Assembly (NCBI RefSeq): GCF_011386835.1 | Contig: NC_088791.1 | Span: 52,719,498 to 52,783,497 of the forward strand | Origin: Chrysemys picta bellii | Taxonomy: Eukaryota > Chordata > Testudines > Emydidae | Reading direction: 5' to 3' | Length of the DNA: 64,000 bases | Notes under the pieces: model-generated | Seen by the model: only the letters and a program-made list of their open reading frames with translations | Database searches by the model: none | Told to the model about the DNA's origin: nothing | Made by a program: the position numbers and the translations under genes | Part shown: in pieces, positions 34,611 to 45,145 of the stretch | How the letters are laid out: each line of letters starts with the position of its first letter | Numbering within the stretch: position 1 is the stretch's first letter

Positions 34611-35869
34611 GAATCTGGCCAAAAGTGTTATTACTTATGATAAAATACAGTACATTAGTAAGGCACATTAAGTAGCATTAGCACCTAGAATGGGCTTCTA
34701 TAAATAGTTGTGTTGATGGATAGATTACTTTACTCTGTGGTGTTGGACTCGCTGGTAAAAGACATAAATTCTTTTAAACATTATTATAGATAATGCTAGA
34801 TCCCTGCCCGTTTCCTGTTAGCTGCAAATTCCCATCTCATCTTGATATAATTCCCTACTTAACAATAAAGAATCTAAAAAGTCACCTTTTCATTCATATT
34901 TTCATGCCAGCTGTTTTATTTCCTCTCTCTACCTGTGTCCTCTCTGCTCTTGCATACCTACGCTCTCCTTGTTGCTACCCTCATTTAATTAAAATATTAA
35001 AATGTCACTCACTTCTTTATAACATCAAACCATCTATCTTACCCTCCTACCAACTGAAGGCAAATATCAGTTCCTCTGAACATTTAGTATAAATCTCATT
35101 TTCTCCCTTTGTTCTTGTTCCCTTTCTAGCAGTGCTCTCCATGTCTGTACAAACTGGAAGGGCAGAGAGGGTCTGGATATGAGTGACCACTGACAGAGTG
35201 CTGGGACAAAACTGGGGCTGCAAAGCTGGGAAGTGCACAGAGCTTGGATGAAATGAATCTGATGTCAATTTCTAAACTAGTAGGTACAGGATTTTCTTCT
35301 GTACCATTTAATGCTGCAGAGAGGAGGAGAATGAAATATCTGTTGTTACATGAGGCTAGATAGGGAAGCAGATTCCTAGCTTTGAGCTACTCCGTATTGT
35401 TGCTCTCTCCCCTGAGTGAAAGGTCTGGTATAGCTGCACCATCCCATGCCAGGAGCAGTGCAGGAATGGAAATGTATCCTAGGCAGTTTCCATTCTCTCC
35501 ATGCTTCCTTCCTTGAACCAGATAAGTGGTAATTTGTTACTGGCTCATACCATGAATGCACTTCTATCCTCCCTTGCACCAGCTTAGCTGTGCTGGCTGG
35601 CAGAGTGTGGGGATAGAGCCAAGGCACTGCTCACTCATTTGGGGGTAGGAGCATAGTAACAGGAATGCAGCACCTGCTCAACCCTGTGCAACTTGACCCA
35701 AGAGTTGGGTAGGTTGTATGGGGGATGTGGGAGTTTCCCTCCAAGACACAAGCATGCCCATTATTTGTAGTGCTTTAGAAATGACCCACCTATGCCTCAG
35801 GGCCTCTTATTACTTTTCTTACCTCATCCTCCTGCCCCTGCCCTCCATGTCCACCTTCTTTTTGTCCAC
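34611..35869. other. No gene recognised
   Basis: Unassigned. The open frames (up to 99 codons) have no support. Confidence 0.55.
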
Positions 35870-36030
35870 TTGCTGTGCCAGCCACCTGTTCTGTCTTGTT
35901 TTATAGACTGCACTCTTCAGGTAACTGTCACTGGCCATATCTTTATACAGCACCCTGCACAATGGGGCCCTGGCCTGGATGCGTTATTTGCTCTCTTTGT
36001 AGTTATTTTAAATAAGAATAAATAATAATA
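35870..36030 (+). repeat. L2/MIR-like 3' tail
   Basis: CAGCACCCTGCACAATGGGG, then ATAAGAATAAATAATAAT, the typical 3' end of old L2-type elements. Confidence 0.45.
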
Positions 36031-38106
36031 TAGGTTCACTAATTATTAAAGTATAAAATCATAATAAGCTAATTAATTTTCAGAATTTTCACCTTTTCAA
36101 ATGATTAGTCCAGTGGATTTAAGTAAAGTTTGTTACCTTTCCCTTTAGTAATGAATTCAGAAATCAGCTGAATTTGGATGAGTAGAGTAGCAGGATATGA
36201 ACATCCTCAAATGTCCTCTCCATTTTGAAGGATGTATGTAGACTTTGTGGTTCTACATATATCAAGTTCGTTTATCATTATATATTTTTTTTAATATTGG
36301 AAAATGCATGTCCATTCTTCAGTATATCAGTAAATTTTATTGCCTCTGTTTATATGTCTCTCTGCTGTCTGCTAAGATGTTTTTAATCTGAGGGCTTACT
36401 TTGTAGGCTAATTCATTATATTCACAATTATTCTAATGCTTAAATAGTCATTAATATTTTCATAAGAAGAAAAATAACTTCTCTTTTAAGGACTATTCTA
36501 TAAAGCTCTAAATTTCACAGTTAATGCAGATGGTTTTTTGCCAATTTTCCATGCCATTTTACTTCTCTCCATCTACCTGGCAAGATGTTGACATACAACT
36601 GATCCTTTATACTAATTCCAAAATCTCCTCCTCTTTATAATACTATTGATGGCTAGCAATCAGTGGAAGGATTATTGTTTGAATTAATTCTGTAAGAAAT
36701 GTCATCAACATTTCATGAAAGATGCTAAGCTTTACTTCTATCAGACACTGGGGAAAATCTGTATAATTCTTAGTTTAACTCAGCTGGGTTTTTGGTCCCC
36801 AGCAGAGGACTTAGGGCTGTGTGGGTACATTCTAGCATTGCAATCTAGACAATATATATCTTAAAAAGGAAATGTGCTCATTTCAGCAGTCATTACTCTA
36901 AGAAACCAAGCACCTTTGGAAGCTGGAAGAGAGAGATAGCTGTGCAGGGCAGCAAGACCTGTGGTTAAAAAGAATAGCCTCCCACCTTCCTCTGTAAATA
37001 TAGATGTTTGTAAAATAAAAACCTACATGATCTGAAAAGAACAATATTTAAAGACCCTATTTCGTGGCTAACGTGTTCTCATTTCCAATAAGGATTATTT
37101 TAGTGTAAATATATAGTTCTGACAGGAATTTGTTAATGTCTTTCTTGCTTTCCCAATAAAAAGATTGAATGAGGCTCAGAGTCCATGAATGATCCATGCC
37201 CATAACACAGGAGCTATTCTTATCCTCTCTTCTCACCTCCCACCCACCCACATTCACACATTGGCAAGACCTTACTTTAGGCTGGCGACAAACAGATGAG
37301 CAATGAAATAACTATTATCCCAAACCAGTATGGAAGTACTGTATGGAATGACTAGTAGCTTGAAAGTCCCTGTAACTATTTAAACCACACTGAGCAACAA
37401 TGCTTTTATAATAAAGCTGAAGGTTTGTGCTATCTAAAGGGAATGTAGGCTCCTGATGTGCCCAGGAACATAGGCCTCCTCTTGGTGATACTTGGGAACA
37501 TGCACTGAATTTGGCTCACTAAGGCAGTCTATCTAATTGGCCTGTTCTGCCGATTTGTACTCATGTAAAGATAAATGACAGGCATTTATTGAAGGATTTG
37601 ACACCACCTGCCTCCACTGATCAGGAGGATCTTCCTGCATTGCCAATGCATTGGTTGCCCATGGAAAGGTTTCTTCTGTTAACAGTTGGTATGTCAACGG
37701 AATTCATTTGACCTGATAGGTCCTCTAGTGCAGTGCAAATGCTTAGTGTCACACAACTGGCAGATTCTGGCCACAGAGCTGGCATATCCATCCAAGAGAG
37801 GGCCGCTACGTACAAGTGCAGTGCACCCCTTACCTGCTACAGGCATGGGGTTGTGGTTGTTTTGGCCCTTTGGAACTGTATACAATTGGTGTAAGTTCGA
37901 ACAGAGAGAAGGCTGTTTTAACTTGGTGCAGGGGTGCTGACCCTGCACACAATGGCCATGACCATATTGGCCATGGAACTAGGAGAGCATGAAGGTGAGA
38001 TTTACACTACTTTGACCTGTGCTGTGTGCAGTTTGACCAGGTCCCAAGGTCTGACCCTGGATTCTGTTCACTGCCATGTTATACAGGGTAGTAGTGAATG
38101 CTATAC
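36031..38106. other. No gene recognised
   Basis: AT-rich to 37600. 37620-37950 is less AT-rich with overlapping 64-84 codon frames on both strands and no motif I can name. Confidence 0.55.
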
Positions 38107-39061
38107 TTAGCCCAGGTCTACACTATGGGATTAGGTCGAATTTAGCCTCTTTAGGTTGATTTTATAATGAATGCGTCTACACAACCAACCCAGTTCCATC
38201 GACCAAAAGGGCTCTTAAAATCGACTTTTGTACTCCTCCCAGGCGAGCGGAGTAGCGCTAAAAAGGACCTTGCTGGGTCGAATTTGGGGTAGTGCAGACG
38301 CAATTCGACATTATTGGCCTCTGGGAGCTATCCCAGAGTGCTCCAATGTGACCGCTCTGGACAGCACTTTCAACTCTGATGCACTAGCCAGGTACACAGG
38401 AAAAGCCTGGGGAAATTTTGAATTTCATTTCCTGTTTGGTCAGCGTGGCGAGCTTAGCAGCACAGGTGACCATGCAGTCCCCCCAGAATCACAAACGAGC
38501 TCCAGCATGGAGCGAACGGGAGACACTGGATCTGATTGCTATATGGGGAGAAGAATCTGTGCAGGCAGAACTCTGATCAAAAAGAAGAAATGCTAATATA
38601 TATGCCAAAATTGCACAGGGCATGATGGACAGAGGATACAACAGGGACACACAGCAGTGCCGCGTGAAAGTTAAGGAACTCAGGCAAGCTAACCAAAAGA
38701 CAAAGGAGGCAAATGGTCGTTCCGGGTCAAAGCCCCATACATGCCGCTTCTATGATCAGTGGCATGGCATTCTGGGGTGGGGGGGGGGAGTCTCACGCAA
38801 CAGGGAGGAGGAGGATGCGCAGCAGGCAAGTAGTGAATCCGTTCTTCCCAGCAGCCAGGACTTTTTCATCACCCTGGAGCCAATACCCCCCCAAGGCGGG
38901 ATCCCCGACCCAGAAAGCGGAGAAGGCACCTCTGATGAGTGCACAATTGTAACTACAGTACAGGGTTTAAAAGCAATAGTGTTTAATGTTTGATTTGCCC
39001 TGAAGACTTGGGATGCATTCGCGGCCAGTACAGCTACTGCAAAAGTCTGTTCACTGTTAAC

Positions 39062-39761
39062 TGTCTGTGTCATAAACAGATAGTTAAGGGTTAATGCCTC
39101 TTTACCTGTAAAGGGTTAAGAAGTTCACCTAGCCTAGCTGACACCTGACCAGAGGAACCAATGGGGGAACAAAATGTTTCAAAAGGAAGGAGGGAAGTTC
39201 CCTTTGTCTTAGGTCAGTTTCAGTTTTGGCCAGAGTGGAAAAGATCAAGGAATCAGCCTCTTATCAGAGTAGTGAGTATTAAAAAGGGAATAAATAGGTT
39301 TATGTTTATTTTCTTTTGTAACTTGTCTTGGCATTAGGGGGATAATCAAATTGGGTATTTTTTTGTGTACTAAGGTTTTTGCCCAGGGGAACATCCTGTG
39401 TTTTAAATCTGTTGTCTGTGAGATCAGCTTGTATGCTATCTCCCAGAGGTTTTTCTTTTACCTTTCTTTTCTTTAATTAAAAGCTTTCTTTTTAAAAACC
39501 CGATCGATTTTTCCTTGTTTTAAGATCCAAGGGATTTGGATCCGTGTTCACAAGGGAATTGGTGGAGGAGTCTCTCAAGGCTACCCAGGGAGGGAAAGGT
39601 TTTGGGAGGGAAGACAGAGTTTCCCAAATGACTCAAATATTTGGGTGGTGGCAGCCAGACCAAATCTAAGCTTGTAATTCAGCTTAGGGGTTCACATGCA
39701 GGTCCCCACATCTGTACTCTAAAGTTCAGAGTGGGGGGTGAAACCTATAACAACGTGTCTG
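39062..39761 (+). mobile_element. Nested solo-LTR-like element in Harbinger intron
   Basis: Begins TGTCATAAACAGATAGTTAA at 39068 and ends near GAAACCTATAACA (39752), about 685 bp with TG...CA ends. A TGTCTG direct repeat lies at 39062-39067 and 39756-39761, compatible with a target duplication but leaving the right end ambiguous by about 3 bp. The internal AATTAAAAGCTTTC region could carry the polyadenylation signal. No genes. Confidence 0.5.
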
Positions 39762-40186
39762 GGGATGGAGCGGGAATCCTCCGGGGACATCTCCATGAAG
39801 CTCTCCTGGAGGTACTCTGAAAACCTTTGCAGAAGGTTTCTGGGGAGGGCTGCCTTATTTCGTCCTCCACAATAGGACACTTTACCATGCCAAGCCAGTA
39901 GCAAGTAGTCTGGAATCACTGCAGCACAAAGCATGACAGCAAATAGTCCTGGATTTTGGTTGGATTCAAGCAACATTTGGTCTATATCTTTCTGTGTTAG
40001 CCTTTGGAGAGTGATATCATTCATAGTCACCTGGTTGAAATAGGGGAATTTTTGTAAGGGAACAGTAAAAGGACCCTGGTCATGCTGGGCTGTTTGCGCT
40101 TGGCTAAAAGGGATCATCCCAGAGAATAGCCACGCGGCGGAGTGTGGGGAGGTGTGTACTGCACATCCATCCGAAAACCACAGCAC
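39753..40186 (-). CDS. Antisense ORF inside Harbinger Myb intron, unidentified
   Basis: An uninterrupted minus-strand frame starts at ATG 40186 and stays open through transposon sequence to 39753, then into the nested LTR (stop at 39719). That gives 145 codons of transposon origin. The sequence includes FPYFNQVTMNDITLQRLT, YLLLAWHGKVSYCGG and LLQRFSEYLQESF. I recall similar text in other turtle Harbinger copies but cannot name a domain; a faint resemblance to BEN-type folds is speculative. It lies opposite the intron of the Myb gene, so it could be a third transposon gene or chance. The LTR has replaced or displaced its original C-terminus. Confidence 0.35.
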
Positions 40187-41215
40187 CTCCTTTTAAATGG
40201 CAAACCCAACTGGCATTGCTTGCTATGGGAAAGGAGGGTGCTGCAGTTTGAAACCATTCCCACATGTTATGAAGGCGTTAGAAGCCAACCCCATGTACCC
40301 TTTGGCTTACCATGGCTGCCTGGAAACCAAATTCTGTTGCCCAGCTGTGTGTGATGTGTCATTATACTGGCAGGCGCTCAATATAAAAGGCATAATGCGA
40401 CCTTGTACCTAAAGCACATGTGCTGTCTGCTGTGAATTGCTTGATTCACTGTGAAAGAGTCTCCCTTTTGTTCTCAGAAATGTATCATCTTAAATTTTAC
40501 TCTCTTTTTATCCCCTCACAGGTGCAAATGTTTCTATGCTCCCCCCATCATCTCTGTCCCTGAGGTTATCGCAGATTAGAAGGCGAAAAAACCGCACTCG
40601 CGATGACATGTTTTCCGAGCTCATGCAGTCCTCCTGCACTGATAGGGCACAGCTGAATGCATGGAGGCATTCAGTGGCAGAGGCCAGGAAAGCATTAAAT
40701 GAGCATGATGAGAAGAGGCAGGATGCGATGCTGAGGCTAATGGGGGAACAAACAGACATGCTCAGGCATCTGGTGGAGCTGCAGGAAAACCAACAAGAGC
40801 ACAGACCACCGCTGCATCCACTGTATAACTTCCTGCCCTCCTCCCCAAGTTCCATATCCTCCTCACCCAGATGCCCAAGAACACAGGGGGGGAGGCTCCA
40901 GGCACCCAGCCACTCCACTCCAGAGGATGGACCAAACAACAGAAGGCTGTCATTCAAACAGTTTTGATTTGTAGTGTGGCTACAATATGCAATGTGGCCT
41001 TGTCCTCCCCTCCTCCCCCACCCCATCCCACCTGGGCTACCTTGTCAGTTATATCACTTTTTTTTAATTAATAAAGAAAGAACGCATGGTTTCAAAACAA
41101 TAGTGACTTTATTTCCTTTGCCAGCTGTGATTGAACGGGGGAGGGTGGTTGGCTTACAGGGAATTAAAATCAACAAAAGGGGTGGGTTTGCATCAAGGAG
41201 AAACACACACAACTC

Positions 41216-42466
41216 TCACATGGTAGCCTGGCCAGTCATGAAACTGGTTTTCAAAGCCTCTCTGATGGGCAGAGCGCCTAGCTGTGCTCTCCTAATTGCC
41301 CTGGTATCTGGCTACTCAAAATCGGCTGCCAGGTGATTTGCCTCAACCTCCCACCCTGCCAAAACGTCTCCCCCTTACACTCACAGATATTATGGAGCAC
41401 ACAGCAAGCAGCAATAATATATTGGTTGCACTGAGGTCTAACCTAGTCAGCAAACAGCGCCAGTGAGCTTTTAAAGTCCAACGGCACATTCTACCACCAT
41501 TCTGCACTTGCTCAGCCTATAGTTGAACTGCTCCTTACTACTGTCCAGGCTGCCTGTGTATGGCTTCATGAGCCAGGGGAGCAAGGGGTAGGCTGGGTGT
41601 CCAAGGATAACTATTGGCATTTCAACATCCCCCACAGTAATTTTCTGGTCTGGGAAGTAAGTCCCTTCTTGCCGCTGTTCAAACAGCCCAGAGTTCCTAA
41701 AGATGTGAGCGTCATGCACCTTTCCCGCCATCCCACGTTGATGTCCGTGAAACATTCCTTGTAATCCAGCAGTGCTTGCAGCACCATTGAGAAATACCCC
41801 TTGCAGTTTATGTACTGGTTGGCAAGGTGGTCCGGTGCCAAGATAGGGATATCTATTCCGTCTATCGCCCCACCACAGTTAGGAAAACCCATTGCAGCAA
41901 AGCCATCCACTATGACCTGCACATTTCCCAGAGTCACTACCCTTGATAGCTGAACGTCAGTGATTGCATTGGCTACTTGAATCACAGCAGTCCCCACAGT
42001 AGATTTGCCCACTCCAAATTGATTCCCGACTGATCGGTAGCAGTCAGGTATTGCAAGCTTCACAGGGCTAACACCACTCGCTTCTTAACTGTCAGGGCAG
42101 TTCTCATCTTGGTATTCCTGCGCTTCAGGGCAGGGGAAAGCAACTCACAGAGTTCCAAGAAAGTGGCCTTACGCATGCGAAAGTTTCGCAGCCACTGGGA
42201 ATCATCCCAGACCTGCAACACTATGCGGTCCCACCAGTCTGTGCTTGTTGCCGGGTCCAGAATCAGCGTTCCACTGTATCAACCAGACCCACTGCTGCCA
42301 TGATGTCCCAATTGCCACATCCCATGCTTTCAGGAACGTCTGTGTCCATGTCCTCCTCACAATCGTCCTCGTGCTGTCTCTTAGCCAGGTTCTGCACATA
42401 CTGCAGTATAATGTGTGAGGTGTTTACAATGCTCCCAACAGCAGCGGTGAGCTGAGCGGGTTCCAT
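41216..42466 (-). pseudogene. PIF/Harbinger DDE transposase (HARBI1-like), decayed
   Basis: Starts at 42466 (MEPAQLTAAVGSIVN) and reads an acidic N-terminal segment to a TGA at 42263-42265. It then shifts frame to TSTDWWDRIVLQVWDDSQWL and FRMRKATFLELCE, the N-terminal helical region of HARBI1-like proteins. After another shift near 42060 it reads CYRSVGNQFGVGKSTVG and MGFPNCGGAIDGIDIPI, where AIDG contains the first catalytic Asp, then GYFSMVLQALLDY. A shift near 41728 leads to KVHDAHIFRNSGLF and VILGHPAYPLLPWLMKPYTG, where the usual second catalytic Asp (LGDPAYPL or LADAAYPL) is His. CRMVVECAV retains the final Glu. The frame ends at 41216 (KTSFMTGQATM). The enzyme would cut and rejoin transposon ends. 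Confidence 0.85.
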
Positions 42467-42857
42467 GCTTGCTGTGCTATGGCATCTGCATGGGTAACCC
42501 AGGAAAAAAGGCACTAAATGATTGTCTGCAGTTGCTTTCACAGACGGAGGGAGAGAGAGGAAGGAAGGGAGGGGAGACTGACAGCATGTACCCAAAACCA
42601 CCCACAACAATGTTTTTGACCCATCATGTATTGGGAGCTTAACCCAGAATTCCAATGGGCAGGGGAGATTGCGGGAACTCTGGGATAGCTGCCCACAGTG
42701 CACTGCTCCGTGAGTCGATGCTAGCTATGGGACTGAGGACGCACTCTGTTGACTTAATGCGCTTAGTGGGGACATACACAGTTGACTGTATAAAATTGAT
42801 TTCTAAAGATCAACTTCTATAAAATTGGCCTAATTTCATAGTGTAGAGATACCCTTA

Positions 42858-43302
42858 GTGTCAGAAAGGAATTCCCTCACTGGGACATCTTGCCGCCTTC
42901 TGTGAACTTCATGTTTTTTCTCATGCAGGGGCATCTATCGCTGTGTGGTATTAGATATTGTTGCCCAGAGGCCTGGAAACTGGGTTAGGTTTGTTTTACT
43001 CATAACTGTAAATTAATGGATCTATTCTACATGACTGTTTACTGCTGTTGTAAATTAATGGGCCAATTCTAGGCATTTTCTACATTACTGTTTACTGCTG
43101 GGGACAGCCTTGCTACAGAATACCCTTTGAAGGGCAGGTCACATTCAGTTCTTCCAGATAATGGGCTTTTGGGGAAATAAGCCATTGGGAGTACTATGTG
43201 TCTGCATGGATGGGATATAGGGGCCTAAATGAAGGGACTGCAGGGACATAGGTCAGTGTGCTAAAAGGTTAATTAACTTATAACTACTATTGTGTGGGGA
43301 GA
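42858..43302. other. No gene recognised
   Basis: Unassigned flank between the Harbinger element and the Cry SINE. GTAAATTAATGGRYC is repeated at 43010 and 43055. Confidence 0.5.
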
Positions 43303-43486
43303 GGGATAGCTCAGTGGTTTGAGCATTGGCCTGCTAAACCGAGGGTTGTGAATTTAATCCTTGAGGGGGCCACTTAGGGATCTGGGGCAAAATCAGTACT
43401 TGGTCCTGCCTAGTGAAGGCAGGGGGCTGGACTCAATGGCCTTTCAAGGTCCCTTCCAGAGATAGAATATCTCCATTAATTTATAA
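43303..43486 (+). mobile_element. Cry-type tRNA-derived SINE
   Basis: Head GAGGGATAGCTCAGTGGTTT (A-box) and GGTTGTGAATTTAATCC (degenerate B-box), then the body CCACTTAGGGATCTGGGGCA and CAGTACTTGGTCCTGCC. The 3' region GGGGGCTGGACTCAATGGCC is followed by ATATCTCCATTAATTT. A tRNA-like head fused to a LINE-like tail, as expected of this family. The best-preserved copy in the window. Confidence 0.85.
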
Positions 43487-44889
43487 AAAAACCATTATAA
43501 TATGTATGGTGATTTACTTCAAGGCCTTCCAGAGACTGCATCCTGTAAATACATGGAGACAAAAGGGTTGTGTGAGAGCTGGGAGACAGTGGCATACCAT
43601 TGCTGTAATGTCACATCTTTCTAAAGACAGCCTTGTGTTCTAGAGCTTATAGTATTTTAAGAGTGTTTCAGAACGCATAACACGGTGAAAATCCTAAGGT
43701 AGAGTACAGAAATTCAGATGACATGGACCGATCTGTTCCAGGTTACTGTGAGATAACAGAAAATGCTTCAGCCATCTCAAATGTTGTTATGCTAATATTG
43801 ATTTAAATGCTGATCTTTACAATATTTATAATTTAGACATACATCAACTATATAAAGAGCCAAAATAACGTAAATGTGTTGATTGATGCGATACAGATTT
43901 CATTTAAATATATTTGTATGTGATCAGTCAACGAAGTATATCTATTACAGCACTTGCAATATGACAGAATATCTTTTCTTAAAACTCTCTATCCCAAGAC
44001 CGTAAGTGGACTGTTAAACTTTGGCTCAAGGGCATAATAACCCTCAGATCAGCATAATTTAATCATCAACATAAGCTAATGGGAAGTTAAATTTGATGTT
44101 CAAGACAGTGTAATTTTTTCCTGTTTCATATAAGTCCACGTCTATAGATTTTCCAAAATGGGTTAATTTTATATATTGAAATGTCATCCCAAACATAAAT
44201 GCTTTTATGCATTTTTATAACCTTATTATTTTGTGGATTGGAAATTATCTTATTTCTCCTTTTTCTGCTTTGTAAATGATATTTTTGTCCTGCTGGGAAA
44301 TAATTTCTGAATTGTAACTTGCAGAAAAGCTAAACATATATTTATCTTTACTCGTGGCTTTGGCAATAAACTTCTTTACTTCACAAAACTTTCCTGTAGA
44401 ATACCATTGGAAACAATAGAAATATATGCAATTTGCCCCACAGAACTTTAGGAGGATTTTCCTTTAGAGGGGACTGGCCAAACAGAATTCAATATATTTT
44501 TTCTCTTTAAAAAATTAATCAGTCCCAAAGATCTCATCTGTCTCTTTGAAGCTCTATAGAACCCATGGACAAAATTTCTCATCTGCAGCCAAGGAGCTGA
44601 CTGTGAAACTCAAGAGGGAGCAGGGTGCAAAGTTGGGTCAAGTTGCGTGGCATGTCAGTCCACTAACATACGCTAGAACAGACATCAGACTGCTCTAAAG
44701 TATGTTGACTTCTGGGTATCACTGAGGCACAGGGAAGCCCTCGGCATGCCTTCTTTCCTCCAGCCATGCCTTCTCAAGCCGCTGCAGCGAGGTGGGGTGA
44801 TGTGAGGGGCATTAAACTGTGCCTGTGTAATGTCAACAGACTCCAGTCGTCAGCGGGCAGGGTCAAACATGGGACCTCAGTGTATGAGC
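43487..44889. other. No gene recognised
   Basis: AT-rich, unassigned. Confidence 0.6.
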
Positions 44890-45145
44890 CTCTACTACAG
44901 AGGTGGGCAAACTACAGCCTGCGGGCCACATCCGGCCCATGGGAGTAGGGGTGCGTGGATGGGGCAGGGGTCCCAGAGGGGCCGTCAGGAAGGAGGGGTG
45001 GTTGGATGGGGCAGGAGTCCTGGGGGGGGGGCAGAGAGGAGCTGGGGACCGGGCCATGACCCCCTCCCCTAACCAGCGCTCCATACAATTTACAAAACCT
45101 GATGCGGCCCTCAGGCCAAAAAGTTTGCCCACCCCTGCTCTACTA
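44890..45145. mobile_element. hAT non-autonomous element with 8-bp TSD
   Basis: Element 44898-45137 (240 bp) flanked by perfect CTCTACTA duplications (44890-44897, 45138-45145). Ends CAGAGGTGGGCAAACT and, on the complement, CAGGGGTGGGCAAACT. 8-bp TSD plus CAGNGG termini define the hAT superfamily. The interior is GC-rich and non-coding. Confidence 0.95.

Larger units (their letters stand above)
38472..40967 (+). pseudogene. Harbinger Myb/SANT-like protein, two exons, one stop
   Basis: The start ATG at 38472 is followed by KRAPAWSERETLDLIAIWGE, a tryptophan-rich Myb/SANT-type helix, then a TGA at 38574-38576 (codon 35), then NANIYAKIAQGMMDRGYN and QQCRVKVKELRQA, the second and third helices. 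Exon 1 ends near 38935 (GGIPDPESGEGTS). The expected donor there reads CTGATGAG, with AT where GT is needed. The second coding block has a good acceptor (CCCCTCACAG, ending 40521) and runs ANVSMLPPSS, SLRLSQIRRRKNRTRDDMFS, LMGEQTDMLRHLVELQE to the stop at 40965. That tail is the Gln/Glu-rich helical segment. In active families this protein binds transposon ends and assists the transposase. The intron carries an LTR and an antisense frame. Confidence 0.85.
38107..42857. mobile_element. Full-length PIF/Harbinger transposon
   Basis: Bounded by TTA at 38107-38109 and 42855-42857, the 3-bp duplication expected for PIF/Harbinger. Terminal inverted repeats: left GCCCAGGTCTACACTATGGG, right complement GGGTATCTCTACACTATGAA, then matching TTAGG(T/C)C(G/A)AATTTA. 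Length is 4745 bp including a nested LTR. It holds the family's usual two genes in convergent orientation: a Myb/SANT-like DNA-binding protein on + and a DDE transposase on -. Both are broken, so it is inactive. Confidence 0.85.

Noticed and set aside
37620..37950. Second Harbinger or other transposase
   Set aside because: I suspected transposon coding from the balanced composition but could not find a catalytic motif or termini in any frame.
43303..43360. Possible tRNA gene (A- and B-box)
   Set aside because: It is the head of a Cry-type SINE: the cloverleaf is degenerate, the same unit occurs three times, and a SINE body follows.
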